64,000 bases of DNA from Thorsellia kenyensis (GCF_042432445.1 NZ_JBHLXE010000070.1:40605-104604); one strand, 5' to 3'; positions 26,202 through 36,154 are shown, counted from the stretch's first letter. Program-made: numbers and translations. Notes: generated by a model from the sequence alone, not told the origin.

Positions 26202-28118
26202 TCAACTATTTTCTAGTTCATTTTGCAACGAAAGCCATTCTTCTTCTGCAGACTCTAAATTATACTTTATCTCAATTTGCTGCTGTAATATATCTTGAAG
26301 TTTCGATTTATTCTCTGGTTCATAGAGTGAGTTATCTGATAACTTTTCTTCTAACTCAGCCAATAATTTAGCTTGTTTTTCAATTATTTTTTCTTGTTCA
26401 GTTATTTTCTTTCGTATTGGTGCTGTTTTTGCTCTTAATTGTGCTTCAATCTTTTTTTGATCTTTTCTACTGATACTTAGATTGTCATCTTCTTGCTCTT
26501 TTATCGCGACTAAATTGGATTGCTCTTTTGCATTGATTAGATTATTTTTTTGTTGCTCAGCAATCCATTTTTGGTAGTCTGCTAAGTCACCTTGAAATAT
26601 TTCTACTTGGCCTGCATCAACTAGATAGAATTCATCCGTAACAGCTCTTAATAAATGTCTATCATGTGATACTACAATCAAAGCGCCTTCAAAACCTATC
26701 AATGCATCAGTTAAAGCATCGCGCATTTCTAAATCGAGATGATTTGTTGGCTCATCTAATAGTAACAAGTTAGGTTTTTGCCAAATTATTAAGGCGAGTA
26801 CAAGACGTGCTTTTTCTCCTCCTGAAAAAACCCGCGTAGGTTCTAATACTTTATCACCTTTAAAGGCAAAGCCTCCTAAAAAATTGCGTAATACTTGTTC
26901 ATTTTCTTTAGGGGCAATTCTTTGCAAATGTAATAGAGGTGATCCTTCTGGATCGAGATACTCTAATTGATGCTGAGCAAAATACCCTAATGCAATACCT
27001 TTTGAGTGGGTAATATTTCCTTCAATAGGGGCAATTTCTCCAGCTAATAATTTAACCAACGTTGACTTCCCCGCACCATTACGGCCCAGCAATCCAATTC
27101 TTGAACCTGGCACGAGGTTCAATTTGATCGATTTTAATATAATTTTATCCGCATACCCTGCGCTGACTTTTTCCATTTGCAAAATCGGGTTGGGTAAATT
27201 TTCTGGCTTCGGGAACTCAAAATCAAAACCTCTATCCACTTTCAAAGGGATCAGTTCATCCATTTTTTCTAGCATTTTAATACGACTTTGTGCTTGTTTT
27301 GCTTTAGATGCTTTGGCTTTAAATCTATCAATGAAGCTCTGTAAGTGTGCTTTCTTTGCTTGTTGTGCTTCAATCAAAGCTTGATGTTGAGCCAATTTCA
27401 TTGCCCTTTGCCTCTCAAAACCACTATAATTCCCAGTATATTCAAACATTTGTTGATTTTCGATATGAATGATTTTGTCGCATATAGGATCAATAAAATC
27501 TCGGTCATGAGAAATTAATATTAATGTTCCAGGGTAAGATTGGAGCCATTTTTCCAGCCAAATCACCGCATCCAAATCCAGATGATTCGTCGGCTCATCT
27601 AAAAGTAATAAATCAGAACGGCACAGCAATGCCTGAGCTAGATTAAGTCGCATTCTCCACCCACCTGAAAAATCTTTTACTGGTGTTTGGAGCATATCTT
27701 CAGTGAATCCTAAGCCAGCTAGCAATTGTGAAGCTCGAGAGTGAATTGTCCAGGCTCCAATGACATCAAGTTGCTCGTGTAATTTTGCAATACGCATTCC
27801 GTCATTGTTTAGCGTTGCTTTGTCTAGCGCAGATGATAATTCTCGATATTCCCTATCACCATCCAGCACATATTCAAGTGAACTGATATCTAAAGCGGGT
27901 GTCTCTTGTAATACCCAAGCCAAAGACCAAGTAGGTGGAATCTGAATCTCTCCTTGCTCTGGATTCAATTCTCCTTTTATTAGAGAGAGTAGTGTTGATT
28001 TACCACAGCCATTTTTTCCAACTAAACCTACTTTTTGTTTTGGATTGATTACTGCTTGGCTATTGTCTAAGAGGACCTGTAGGCCTCGTCTTACTTGTAA
28101 ATCAATAAATTTAATCAT
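26202..28118 (-). CDS. yheS: ABC-F family ATPase YheS
   Basis: A 638-residue soluble protein with two ABC ATPase domains: Walker A GKNGCGKST and GRNGAGKST, signatures FSGGWRMRLNLAQAL and FSGGEKARLVLAL, and LLLLDEPTNHLDL twice. It has the ABC-F linker between domains and a C-terminal coiled coil (about 540-638). Length matches E. coli YheS. ABC-F proteins act on the ribosome E site; YheS helps relieve certain nascent-chain arrests. Confidence 0.95.
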   Translation of the reverse strand: MIKFIDLQVRRGLQVLLDNSQAVINPKQKVGLVGKNGCGKSTLLSLIKGELNPEQGEIQIPPTWSLAWVLQETPALDISSLEYVLDGDREYRELSSALDKATLNNDGMRIAKLHEQLDVIGAWTIHSRASQLLAGLGFTEDMLQTPVKDFSGGWRMRLNLAQALLCRSDLLLLDEPTNHLDLDAVIWLEKWLQSYPGTLILISHDRDFIDPICDKIIHIENQQMFEYTGNYSGFERQRAMKLAQHQALIEAQQAKKAHLQSFIDRFKAKASKAKQAQSRIKMLEKMDELIPLKVDRGFDFEFPKPENLPNPILQMEKVSAGYADKIILKSIKLNLVPGSRIGLLGRNGAGKSTLVKLLAGEIAPIEGNITHSKGIALGYFAQHQLEYLDPEGSPLLHLQRIAPKENEQVLRNFLGGFAFKGDKVLEPTRVFSGGEKARLVLALIIWQKPNLLLLDEPTNHLDLEMRDALTDALIGFEGALIVVSHDRHLLRAVTDEFYLVDAGQVEIFQGDLADYQKWIAEQQKNNLINAKEQSNLVAIKEQEDDNLSISRKDQKKIEAQLRAKTAPIRKKITEQEKIIEKQAKLLAELEEKLSDNSLYEPENKSKLQDILQQQIEIKYNLESAEEEWLSLQNELENS

Positions 28119-28691
28119 TTCAATCTTTACCTAATAATTATCGCGTGATATGTCGCTTTTATTTCATGTTGCAAATTTACGTTTCTCTGATTGCGTTTAA
28201 GAACACGTATTTAATTACTTATGATAACATTTTTATTCCTTATTTAATGCCTTTTTATCGCGTTCTAATGATCCACATTTTAAACTCATTGTTATTCTAC
28301 CGCTTTTCATCACTTTCTGATGCCAATATTGACTTAGCATAACGTTGAAAGAGACAAATTACTTTTTTGTCAGTTCATTTAATTTTACGTTTGATTAATA
28401 TCAAGTCTATTGGTTCAAAATTAAAATGAGTATTTTGAAAACTAGCAAACAAGCAGTCTTTTCAGAATAATACTTGACTATTTCTCTTCAATAGCATCCT
28501 ACAAAACATAAATACTTAAATACAGTGGATGTCAGCATATTACTCTCTGGTTTTTTGAAAATAAATAGCTTAAAATATAAAAGCCGTCAGACTATTTATC
28601 TGAAATGGTGAGGGGCTTGCACTTTGCAAGTCAGTTATTCAATTCAGCTATCATATCGAACTGTATTTCGATGGTGATATTGGAGTTTATT
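28119..28691. other. Intergenic and leader region before the deazaguanine transporter
   Basis: About 570 bases with no gene. The last 100 bases form a possible structured leader: CTTGCA-CTT-TGCAAG (28616-28630) and ATCGAA-CTGTAT-TTCGAT (28655-28672) are two small hairpins just before the GGAG and ATG of the transporter. It does not match the preQ1-I consensus as I know it. A rightward ATG in frame at 28605 has no SD. Confidence 0.4.
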
Positions 28692-29318
28692 ATGGTTTAC
28701 GTAGGTCTACTATGTTACGCATTGTGCGTTCTTCTTGCTAATATTTTTGTCACCACCTTTGTGTACTTTGATAAAGTTCCTGTTATAGAGCACATTCCCT
28801 ATATTGAAACACTACCTTTAAGCATTGGTACTATTTTTTTTGGGGCTATATTCACACTTAGAGACCACTTACATCGCTCAGGGTTAAAATATGTCTATAT
28901 CGGAATTGCATTATCACTATTGGTTACTTTAACTTATAACTACTATAATGATATTCCTGGCCAAATTATTTTTGCTTCTTTCTTCTCTTTATTTTTAAGT
29001 GAATTAACTAATACTGCTGTTTTCCAACGCTATATCCATCAAACATGGTATAAGAAAGTTTTAAAAAGTAATGCAGCCAGTGTACCAGTTGATAGTACTT
29101 TGTTTGCTTTTATGGCATTCTACGGAACTGAACCTATAGATTTTATATTAAAGATCATTCTTGCAGACATCATTTTCAAATTTTTCTTTGCAACTTTAGT
29201 TATACTTATTCCTAAAGACTTTTTTAGAAGCAAAAAGAATATCGAAGCCGCGAGACAAAATGAGTCAGCTAATGCAAATTTAGCTTTTTCAAACGCAGTT
29301 CAAGAGAGCAATAAATAA
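28692..29318 (+). CDS. VUT family (YhhQ-type) queuosine precursor transporter
   Basis: A 208-residue membrane protein with about six helices. VUT family motifs are FTLRDHLHRSG, FLSELTNTAVFQR and the diagnostic SVPVDSTLFAFMAF. The family imports queuosine precursors such as preQ0. I placed the start at ATG 28692, where GGAG is 7 bases upstream, rather than the in-frame ATG at 28605. A QueF-like gene follows 9 bases later, supporting a role in 7-deazaguanine uptake. Confidence 0.85.
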   Translation: MVYVGLLCYALCVLLANIFVTTFVYFDKVPVIEHIPYIETLPLSIGTIFFGAIFTLRDHLHRSGLKYVYIGIALSLLVTLTYNYYNDIPGQIIFASFFSLFLSELTNTAVFQRYIHQTWYKKVLKSNAASVPVDSTLFAFMAFYGTEPIDFILKIILADIIFKFFFATLVILIPKDFFRSKKNIEAARQNESANANLAFSNAVQESNK

Positions 29319-29327
29319 GGAAATTAT

Positions 29328-29717
29328 GTGGACATTGAATCTTCATATAATGGCTTGTGGATTAAAACAATTACAAATCCACATCCAGAAATCAGCATGA
29401 TACAGACACATATTGTAGATTTACCTATACTGTGTCCTAAGAGCCAAAATCCTATGCAAGGCTCTACTTTAAAAATAACCTATGATGCAAAATCTTATTT
29501 ATTAGAATTATTTGCCCTTGATAAATATATTAAAGGATTTATTGGTCATCAGGTTGTGAGAGATATTGAATACTTTGTGCAGGTAGTTGCAATGGATTGC
29601 GCTAAAGCTCTAGCTAATGAAGTTACTGTTGAAGCAGATATTATTTTAAATACCGCTCCACCCTATGGGCTATCTCAAAAACAACATATAGTCATCAAGG
29701 CATCTCCACAAAATTAG
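29328..29717 (+). CDS. Unimodular QueF-like T-fold protein, divergent
   Basis: A 129-residue protein resembling the T-fold of preQ0 reductase QueF: ILCPKSQNPM corresponds to QueF's CPxTxQPD, and LLELFALDKYIKGF to its ExKSxKxYLxxF. Cys36 is kept, but the catalytic Asp position is Met43 and the FHE motif reads DIE. It starts with GTG at 29328 because an in-frame stop precedes it; an out-of-frame ATG overlaps. It is linked to the deazaguanine transporter by a 9-base gap. It could reduce, bind or amidinate a preQ0-like substrate, but this is unproven. Confidence 0.55.
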   Translation: MDIESSYNGLWIKTITNPHPEISMIQTHIVDLPILCPKSQNPMQGSTLKITYDAKSYLLELFALDKYIKGFIGHQVVRDIEYFVQVVAMDCAKALANEVTVEADIILNTAPPYGLSQKQHIVIKASPQN

Positions 29718-29778
29718 AGTAATTAAAATATTATAAATATCAATGTGTTATCAATAATAGGGTTTTATAACTTGTTTA

Positions 29779-29818
29779 TGTATTTACCGTTTTTAATTGA
29801 TTTACAGCGGTAAATACA
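29779..29818. terminator. Inverted repeat between convergent QueF-like and engB genes
   Basis: TGTATTTACCG (29779-29789) and CGGTAAATACA (29808-29818) form a perfect 11-bp stem with an 18-base loop. There is no T run on either side, so it may be a weak or Rho-assisted end for both convergent transcripts. Confidence 0.45.
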
Positions 29819-29834
29819 CATACAAAGTTAGACA

Positions 29835-30470
29835 TTACTCGGAGTCTTCATCTATTAAATCAGGCACTTGCAGAACATTAAACCAATGATTCAATTTATT
29901 TTTAACTAATTCCACCCCTACTTTTTTAGTAGATGAAAACACTTCAACTTGAATATCCGCATTCATTGATTTTAAAGAGTCTCTGACCTTACTAAGCTGT
30001 TGTTTTAATGCCCCCGAAGCTAATTTATCTGATTTAGTTAACAATACTAAAACGGAAAGTTCTGCGTCTACGGCCCACTTAATCATATTTTGATCGAGCT
30101 CTTTTAGTGGATGTCGTATATCCATTAAAATCACAATTCCTTTTAAGCTATCACGTTTTTGTAGATATTCACTTAAAGATTTTTGCCATTTACGCTTTAC
30201 TTCTTCTGGTACTTCCGCATATCCATAGCCTGGTAAGTCAACAAGCCGGCAATTATCTGCTACTTCAAATAGATTAATTAATTGTGTTCTTCCTGGCGTT
30301 TTACTTGTCCTAGCTAAGCTTTTTTGCCCAGTTAATGTGTTAAGTGCACTAGATTTTCCAGCATTCGAACGCCCAGCAAATGCAATCTCCACACCTGTAT
30401 CGGGGGGTAAATGTCTGATATCAGGGGCACTTAATACAAATTTAGTCATATGGTAGTTCAATGATTGCAT
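29835..30470 (-). CDS. engB: Ribosome biogenesis GTP-binding protein YihA/YsxC
   Basis: A 211-residue small GTPase. G1 motif GRSNAGKSS (33-41), G3 DLPGYGYAEV, G4 TKSD and the EngB-specific TPGRTQLINLFEV are present. It assists 50S subunit assembly. AGGA precedes the ATG at 30470. It is convergent with the QueF-like gene. Confidence 0.96.
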   Translation of the reverse strand: MQSLNYHMTKFVLSAPDIRHLPPDTGVEIAFAGRSNAGKSSALNTLTGQKSLARTSKTPGRTQLINLFEVADNCRLVDLPGYGYAEVPEEVKRKWQKSLSEYLQKRDSLKGIVILMDIRHPLKELDQNMIKWAVDAELSVLVLLTKSDKLASGALKQQLSKVRDSLKSMNADIQVEVFSSTKKVGVELVKNKLNHWFNVLQVPDLIDEDSE

Positions 30471-30562
30471 GATTTATCCTAATCAATAAAAAAGTAAGTA
30501 TTATTTCTAAAAATTAAAAATTTCGTTTGATTCAGTTTCTAATGGGCAACAGCTTTCATAAT

Positions 30563-31459
30563 TTACATCGGTACACCACTATGAAAACGAAACTCAGAAT
30601 CTGCACTGAGTATCAACTCCTCTTCAATTCTTGCGAAAAAATGAATCCTATCTTGAATTTTTTGGGTGCTCAACTGATTTTCACTATTTTTAGTGGTTTC
30701 ACCCATCAGCATGGCACTCAACGACAGATAATCTTGATAGTGCCTCGCTTCAGAACGTAATAAAGAGATATAAAATTGACTTAGTTCTTTATCTACAAAA
30801 GGGGCTAAACGAGCAAATCTTTCACAGGAACGAGCTTCAATATATGCTCCACAAATCAATTTATCAACCAATGTCATGGGTTCATGGGTTCTTACCCCCT
30901 GTAATAATCTTTTGGCATATCTACCTGCGGTAATGTTAGCATATACAACGCCTCTGCTTTGCATTATTTCTAGCACTTGAATAAAATGGTGCAATTCTTC
31001 TTTTATCAGCAATACCATATCGCTTAATAAAGTTTCTGCTAACAGCTCAAAATCAGGGGGTTCACTCTGGTAGTCAAAAGAACTTGAGAACATGGTTTGA
31101 TTAAGATCTTTTCTGATAGAGAGTTTCGCTTTCGAAAAATGATGAGATTGTCTTAACTCTTCAAGCGTACCTTTTTGCCTATAAACATAATCTTCAAATG
31201 GCTTTAATTGTTTTAATAAGGCATTTGATCCTGCATCATCTAAAACATACTTGCGCAATAATAAAGCTGCTGTTTGAGCCGCCTTTAGTTCACACACTAA
31301 GTGATCGATAAGCACTAATGAGAGATTTTGTGGCTTAATTGCTTCATCAACCCACGATTGAGGGGTTCTACAAGATAAAAATGTGGTTACAGGAAGCAAC
31401 CACACCTCTATATTGGCTAAAGAAATTTCATTTTCTACTAATTTTACAGGCACATTCAT
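30563..31459 (-). CDS. miaE: tRNA 2-methylthio-N6-isopentenyladenosine(37) hydroxylase MiaE
   Basis: A 298-residue non-heme diiron hydroxylase making ms2io6A37 in tRNA. Iron-ligand motifs are EELHHF, EARSCERF and SEARHYQDY, with LVDKLICGAYIEARSCERF nearly identical to Salmonella MiaE. The end DSEFRFHSGVP is also conserved. It has about 25-30 more residues than Salmonella MiaE, mostly before the EELHHF motif. E. coli lacks this enzyme. It lies about 90 bases upstream of engB on the same strand. Confidence 0.93.
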   Translation of the reverse strand: MNVPVKLVENEISLANIEVWLLPVTTFLSCRTPQSWVDEAIKPQNLSLVLIDHLVCELKAAQTAALLLRKYVLDDAGSNALLKQLKPFEDYVYRQKGTLEELRQSHHFSKAKLSIRKDLNQTMFSSSFDYQSEPPDFELLAETLLSDMVLLIKEELHHFIQVLEIMQSRGVVYANITAGRYAKRLLQGVRTHEPMTLVDKLICGAYIEARSCERFARLAPFVDKELSQFYISLLRSEARHYQDYLSLSAMLMGETTKNSENQLSTQKIQDRIHFFARIEEELILSADSEFRFHSGVPM

Positions 31460-31597
31460 AAATTATTCTTATTCAATCAATTAAAAAGTTCATACATGGT
31501 ATTGAGTGCATTGGTTTTTTATGATGCATTTTTCTTTTAGAATTCTCCGCTTTCATGTTCATTATTTCATCATGCTATTACTTATAAAGGTATCGCT

Positions 31598-32155
31598 TTA
31601 CTTATTCACTCGATCATAAATTTTAAATACCATATCAAAGGCATTATTTTCATCAGCTAAATACAGTTCTTCGTAACTTAAATTGAATTGTAGATTATTG
31701 GAAGTGGATAGAATGCCATTAAATTTTGGGAAAAAAGCATCGGCATTAAATTCATGTTTTACTTCAGTTATATAAAGCCTATCTGCTAAGTCTAGACTCG
31801 AATGATAAATAGTTGCTCCCCCAATGATCATGATTTCATTTAATTGTTCGATGTCATGTGAGTTTAGGTGAATACTCTTCTTTAAAATGTCTCTTTTAGC
31901 AATCTCTAGGCTTTCTTGAAGAGAATGCGCAACTACAGCATCATTTAGCTTAATGGCTTGTTTAGTCAAGACAATATTTGTTCTTCCGGGTAAAGCTTTA
32001 CCGATCGATTGATAAGTTTTTCTCCCCATAATAACAGGCTTGCCGAGTGTATGTTTTTTAAACCATTTAAAATCAGCGGGCAAATGCCACAGCATTTTAT
32101 TATCTAAGCCTATGGCATTCGATATATCTATTGCTGCAATTAGACTAATTTTCAT
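31598..32155 (-). CDS. folA: Dihydrofolate reductase with an internal insertion
   Basis: A 185-residue DHFR reducing dihydrofolate to tetrahydrofolate with NADPH. Residue Asp28 in WHLPADFKWFKKHT is the substrate-binding acid; GRKTYQSIG and IMIIGGATIY form the cofactor site. E. coli FolA has 159 residues; the excess is mainly a polar insertion at about 85-105, before IMIIGG. It follows dnaB on the same strand; dnaB-folA adjacency is not the E. coli order. Confidence 0.95.
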   Translation of the reverse strand: MKISLIAAIDISNAIGLDNKMLWHLPADFKWFKKHTLGKPVIMGRKTYQSIGKALPGRTNIVLTKQAIKLNDAVVAHSLQESLEIAKRDILKKSIHLNSHDIEQLNEIMIIGGATIYHSSLDLADRLYITEVKHEFNADAFFPKFNGILSTSNNLQFNLSYEELYLADENNAFDMVFKIYDRVNK

Positions 32156-32261
32156 TATCCCCTCTTTGGCTGATCTTATTAAGTTATTTATATTTTCAGG
32201 TACTTATTTAACTTAACCTAGTACCTATTAATTATAAAAATTTATATCTGAACTGACTGAT

Positions 32262-33755
32262 TTATTCATCATCATCGTAATAACCACCGCTATAATTATC
32301 AAATCTTGACCATTGACCATTAAAGGCTAACCTGACTTTTCCTATCGGTCCATTACGTTGCTTTCCTAGAATAATCTCCGCAATCCCTTTAAGATCGCTA
32401 TTGTCGTTATAGACCTCATCTCGATAAATGAACATAATAACATCAGCATCTTGCTCTATAGAGCCAGACTCCCTCAAGTCAGAGTTGACAGGCCTTTTAT
32501 CTGCTCTTTGCTCTAGACTTCGATTCAATTGTGATAGAGCAACAACTGGAACTTGCAACTCTTTAGCCAGTGCTTTTAATGAACGGGAAATCTCGGCAAT
32601 TTCCAAAGTACGATTATCCTTAAGCTCAGGTACACGCATCAGCTGAAGATAATCCACCATAATCATACTTAAACCATCATGCTCACGATAAATTCTTCTG
32701 GCCCTTGATCTTACCTCGGTTGGAGTTAAGCCTGAACTGTCATCGATATACATATTTTTCTTATCAGATAAAATACTCATTGTACTAGAAATACGTGACC
32801 AATCATCATCATCTAATTGCCCTGTTCTTACTTTAGTCTGATCGACCCTGGACAAAGAAGCGAGCATTCTCATCATTAATTGTTCTGCTGGCATTTCTAG
32901 ACTAAAAATAAGCACAGGCTTATTTTGCATCATCATGGCATTTTCACACAGGTTCATTGCAAATGTTGTTTTACCCATGGACGGTCTCGCTGCCACAATA
33001 ATAAGATCAGAGCGTTGAAGTCCTGCTGTTTTTTTATCTAAATCAATGAATCCAGTAGAAACACCTGTCACTCCATCATGAGGTTTTTGATATAACAGTT
33101 CAATTCTTTCAATCGTTTCTGATAGAACCGCATCAATATTTTTAGGTCCTTCACTGGTATTGGCCCTTGATTCAGCTATTTTAAACACTCTTGATTCAGC
33201 TAAATCTAATAGCTCGGCACTGCTTCTTCCCTGAGTGTCATAACCTGCATCGGCAATTTCATTTGCCACAGCTATCATTTCTCTTACAATAGCACGCTCT
33301 CTAATGATATCTGCGTACGCCACAATATTAGCAACACTTGGCGTATTTTTGGCCATTTCAGCAAGATAAGAAAAACCACCAACCTGCTCAAGTTCATTTA
33401 ACGCTTCAAGAGACTGAGATAAGGTAATCAAATCGACTGGATTTCCTCTCTCTATTTGCCGATGAATTTCCCTAAATATGATCCTGTGAGATCTAGTGTA
33501 AAAATCAGACTCACTTACTCTTTCTGCTACCTGATCCCATTTTTCATTATCAATCAGTAATCCCCCTAAGACGGATTGCTCTGCCTCCATTGATTGCGGA
33601 GGTAATTTTAATTGAGCCATTTGTCTATCTTGATAGTAGGAGTTAGGTGAAGAATAAATTGGTTCATAAACCATGTTATCTCCTCTATCTTCAGGGTAAT
33701 TATCCGAAGCATAAGGTGAGGGTTCGGGTGGCTTTGAATAGAAAGATGATGGCAT
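32262..33755 (-). CDS. dnaB: Replicative DNA helicase DnaB
   Basis: A 497-residue hexameric helicase. The N-terminal domain begins at PPQSMEAEQSVLGGLLIDNEKW after a roughly 50-residue tyrosine- and proline-rich extension. The RecA-like domain has Walker A ARPSMGKTTFA, Walker B IMVDYLQLM and LSQLNRSLEQRADKRP. It unwinds DNA at the fork. No intein was seen. The extension is longer than in E. coli DnaB and looks disordered. Confidence 0.97.
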   Translation of the reverse strand: MPSSFYSKPPEPSPYASDNYPEDRGDNMVYEPIYSSPNSYYQDRQMAQLKLPPQSMEAEQSVLGGLLIDNEKWDQVAERVSESDFYTRSHRIIFREIHRQIERGNPVDLITLSQSLEALNELEQVGGFSYLAEMAKNTPSVANIVAYADIIRERAIVREMIAVANEIADAGYDTQGRSSAELLDLAESRVFKIAESRANTSEGPKNIDAVLSETIERIELLYQKPHDGVTGVSTGFIDLDKKTAGLQRSDLIIVAARPSMGKTTFAMNLCENAMMMQNKPVLIFSLEMPAEQLMMRMLASLSRVDQTKVRTGQLDDDDWSRISSTMSILSDKKNMYIDDSSGLTPTEVRSRARRIYREHDGLSMIMVDYLQLMRVPELKDNRTLEIAEISRSLKALAKELQVPVVALSQLNRSLEQRADKRPVNSDLRESGSIEQDADVIMFIYRDEVYNDNSDLKGIAEIILGKQRNGPIGKVRLAFNGQWSRFDNYSGGYYDDDE

Positions 33756-33990
33756 AAAATACTCGATTTAATTTTAATAAAATAAGGATTACTTTTAAAA
33801 AAGTTTCCTATGAACTAAACTTTTAATTAATGATAGCATATCATAAGTACATGCATTATTTTTGCTTATTGTATGCTAATATATCTTTTTGAGGAATATC
33901 ATGCCATGCATTTATTTTTTGGCAAGCTAAGGATATTTTTGCGCACTATAGTTTCAAAAAGTAACACCTCTATTTTAAGGATATTAAGCC

Positions 33991-35145
33991 ATGTCTCCAC
34001 TAGAAAAATATCAACAAGCCCTAGCATCTAAAGAATTTATGCCAGATTCTATCCAAGAATCAGCAATAAAAGCACTAAATGCACGCTATCAAGAGCTAAT
34101 TAAAATAGATTTTACTCAACTGAGCACATCTTCATATAATAAAACATCGTTCATAAGACGCTTCAAACCGCTATCTAAACTTTTAAAAAGCAATCAAAAT
34201 CAACAACCTAATTTTACCCCATCTGCAGTAAGAGGATTATACATGTGGGGAGGCGTAGGACGCGGTAAAACCTGGATGATGGATATATTTTATCATTCAT
34301 TACCCGCACCCTATAAAAAGAGACTACATTTCCATCGGTTTATGCATTTTGCCCATGAAAAATTAAATGCTCACCAAGGGGAGACGAATCCTATAGAAAG
34401 TATAGCTGATGAAATAGTGCAAGATACCAGAATTTTATGTTTTGATGAATTCTTTGTATCGGATATTACTGATGCTATGATTTTAGGTAATTTACTTGAG
34501 GCACTATTTAAGCGAGGGGTAACATTGATTGCCACATCTAACATTCCTCCTGATGAGCTTTATAAAAATGGATTACAACGAACCCGTTTTTTACCTGCAA
34601 TAGAATCGATAAAAGCACACTGTGACATTATGAATATTGATTCTGGAATTGATTACAGATTAAGAACATTAACTCAAGCGAGCCTGTTCCATTTTCCTTT
34701 AAACGAAGAAAATAAAAAGAAACTACATATACTCTATGAACAGCTAAGTGGAGAGAAAGTATCACCCCACCCCAAAATTATTTCGATTAATCATCATAAT
34801 TTTCAGATTGAGAGTGAAGCAAATGGCATTGCATTAATAGATTTTCAGACCCTTTGTGTAGAGCCGCGCAGTCCTCAAGACTTTATTGAATTATCACGCT
34901 CTTATCATTCTGTTATTTTACAAAATATCACCCTGATGAGTAGACAAGATGAAAGTGCTGCAAGAAGATTTATTGGCGTTATCGATGAATTTTACGAGAG
35001 AAAAGTAAAACTTATCCTAAGCAGTGTTGCTCCAATCGATACGATATATCAAGGGGAATTATTACGCTTTGAGTTTAAACGTTGTTTATCAAGGCTACAA
35101 GAAATGCAAAGTCATGAGTATCTAGCTATACCGCATATTCCTTAA
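33991..35145 (+). CDS. zapE: Cell division protein ZapE (AFG1-like ATPase)
   Basis: A 384-residue P-loop ATPase. Walker A GGVGRGKT is at 87-94, Walker B CFDEF at 150-154, and the family region RLHFHRFMHFAHEKL lies between. ZapE interacts with FtsZ and helps division under stress and low oxygen. It is divergent from dnaB and convergent with the LysR gene. Confidence 0.95.
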   Translation: MSPLEKYQQALASKEFMPDSIQESAIKALNARYQELIKIDFTQLSTSSYNKTSFIRRFKPLSKLLKSNQNQQPNFTPSAVRGLYMWGGVGRGKTWMMDIFYHSLPAPYKKRLHFHRFMHFAHEKLNAHQGETNPIESIADEIVQDTRILCFDEFFVSDITDAMILGNLLEALFKRGVTLIATSNIPPDELYKNGLQRTRFLPAIESIKAHCDIMNIDSGIDYRLRTLTQASLFHFPLNEENKKKLHILYEQLSGEKVSPHPKIISINHHNFQIESEANGIALIDFQTLCVEPRSPQDFIELSRSYHSVILQNITLMSRQDESAARRFIGVIDEFYERKVKLILSSVAPIDTIYQGELLRFEFKRCLSRLQEMQSHEYLAIPHIP

Positions 35146-35227
35146 TTGTTAAATAAAGAGTAGAAATAATGTTTCCTTGAGTAAAGTGAACTCGTCAAAT
35201 CAATTTACGCTGTGATTTTTATTTAAC

Positions 35228-36154
35228 TCAACCGAACAAATTTTGTGGTGTTCTAAGGGTTTTTTCAATCAGTTTAGGAAGTTTTTGAATGGCTATGCTT
35301 TTTGCTTTCCCCATGTTATCTCTTTTCCAAAAGAGCATCAGATCTTTTTTAATAATATCTTCTGTTGAACCTAACATCTTTAACCTACCTGCTTGAATAT
35401 CATCTTTAACATAATAATAAGGTAAGGTGGCTATGCCTAATCCAGCAAGAATAGCTAAACGTTTATCAGCAAGAGAACTCACCACTAATCTTGACTGTTT
35501 AGGTAAGACATGTTTTGTTAGTGCGGTAAAATTTTTTGCGGTATCAGAAATAACAACGCTTTGATATTTTTCTCGTACCTCATCAAGAAATGGAAATTTT
35601 TCTTGATGAATAGGATGCGAGGGACTTGCGACAAAGACCATTTCTAAACCAATAATTCTTTTTTTCATGTTCTCACTAGATTCATGCTCTGGCGCATCAA
35701 TAGCAATAAGGACATCTGCATCTCCACTTCGTAATCTTTCAAAAGCCCCAGATAATACTTCTGTTCTTAAAATTATTTGTGTCTTAGATTGTTCGTTTAA
35801 CTCTTCTATAAAAGGGAACAATAGATGCTGAGGATATATCGCTTCACATACGATGACAAACTGACTTTCCCAACCACTTGCAATTGCTTGTACTGTTTGT
35901 CCTAATTCATCTGCTGTATTTAATATAATCCTGCCTTGCTCTAATAAAAATAATCCCGCTTTAGTGAATTGAGTTTTATGGCCTGAACGGTCAAAAATCA
36001 TGGTATCTAGCTCTTCTTCAAGCTTTTGAATACTATACGTAATTGCAGAGGGAACCTTATGCAGGTGGTGTGCTGCAGCAGCAAAGCTACCGCACCTATC
36101 GATTGCATCAATAATTCTTAACGCTTCTAAACTTAATTGAGGTTTTTTACTCAT
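35228..36154 (-). CDS. LysR family transcriptional regulator, YhaJ-like
   Basis: A 308-residue LysR regulator: N-terminal winged helix-turn-helix (about 7-65, LSLEALRIIDAIDRCGSFAAAA and VPSAITYSIQKLEEELD) and C-terminal co-inducer domain. The DNA-binding part is close to E. coli YhaJ (FDRSGHKTQFTKAG). The ligand and target are unknown. No gene is divergently transcribed from its upstream side; the asparaginase gene lies upstream on the same strand. Confidence 0.88.
   Translation of the reverse strand: MSKKPQLSLEALRIIDAIDRCGSFAAAAHHLHKVPSAITYSIQKLEEELDTMIFDRSGHKTQFTKAGLFLLEQGRIILNTADELGQTVQAIASGWESQFVIVCEAIYPQHLLFPFIEELNEQSKTQIILRTEVLSGAFERLRSGDADVLIAIDAPEHESSENMKKRIIGLEMVFVASPSHPIHQEKFPFLDEVREKYQSVVISDTAKNFTALTKHVLPKQSRLVVSSLADKRLAILAGLGIATLPYYYVKDDIQAGRLKMLGSTEDIIKKDLMLFWKRDNMGKAKSIAIQKLPKLIEKTLRTPQNLFG

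Noticed and set aside
28145..28342. A 65-codon open frame after yheS
   Set aside because: No SD, composition typical of AT-rich noncoding DNA, and no recognisable motif.
28587..28691. preQ1-I riboswitch before the deazaguanine transporter
   Set aside because: The conserved loop and A-rich tail of preQ1-I are not present; only two simple hairpins are seen.
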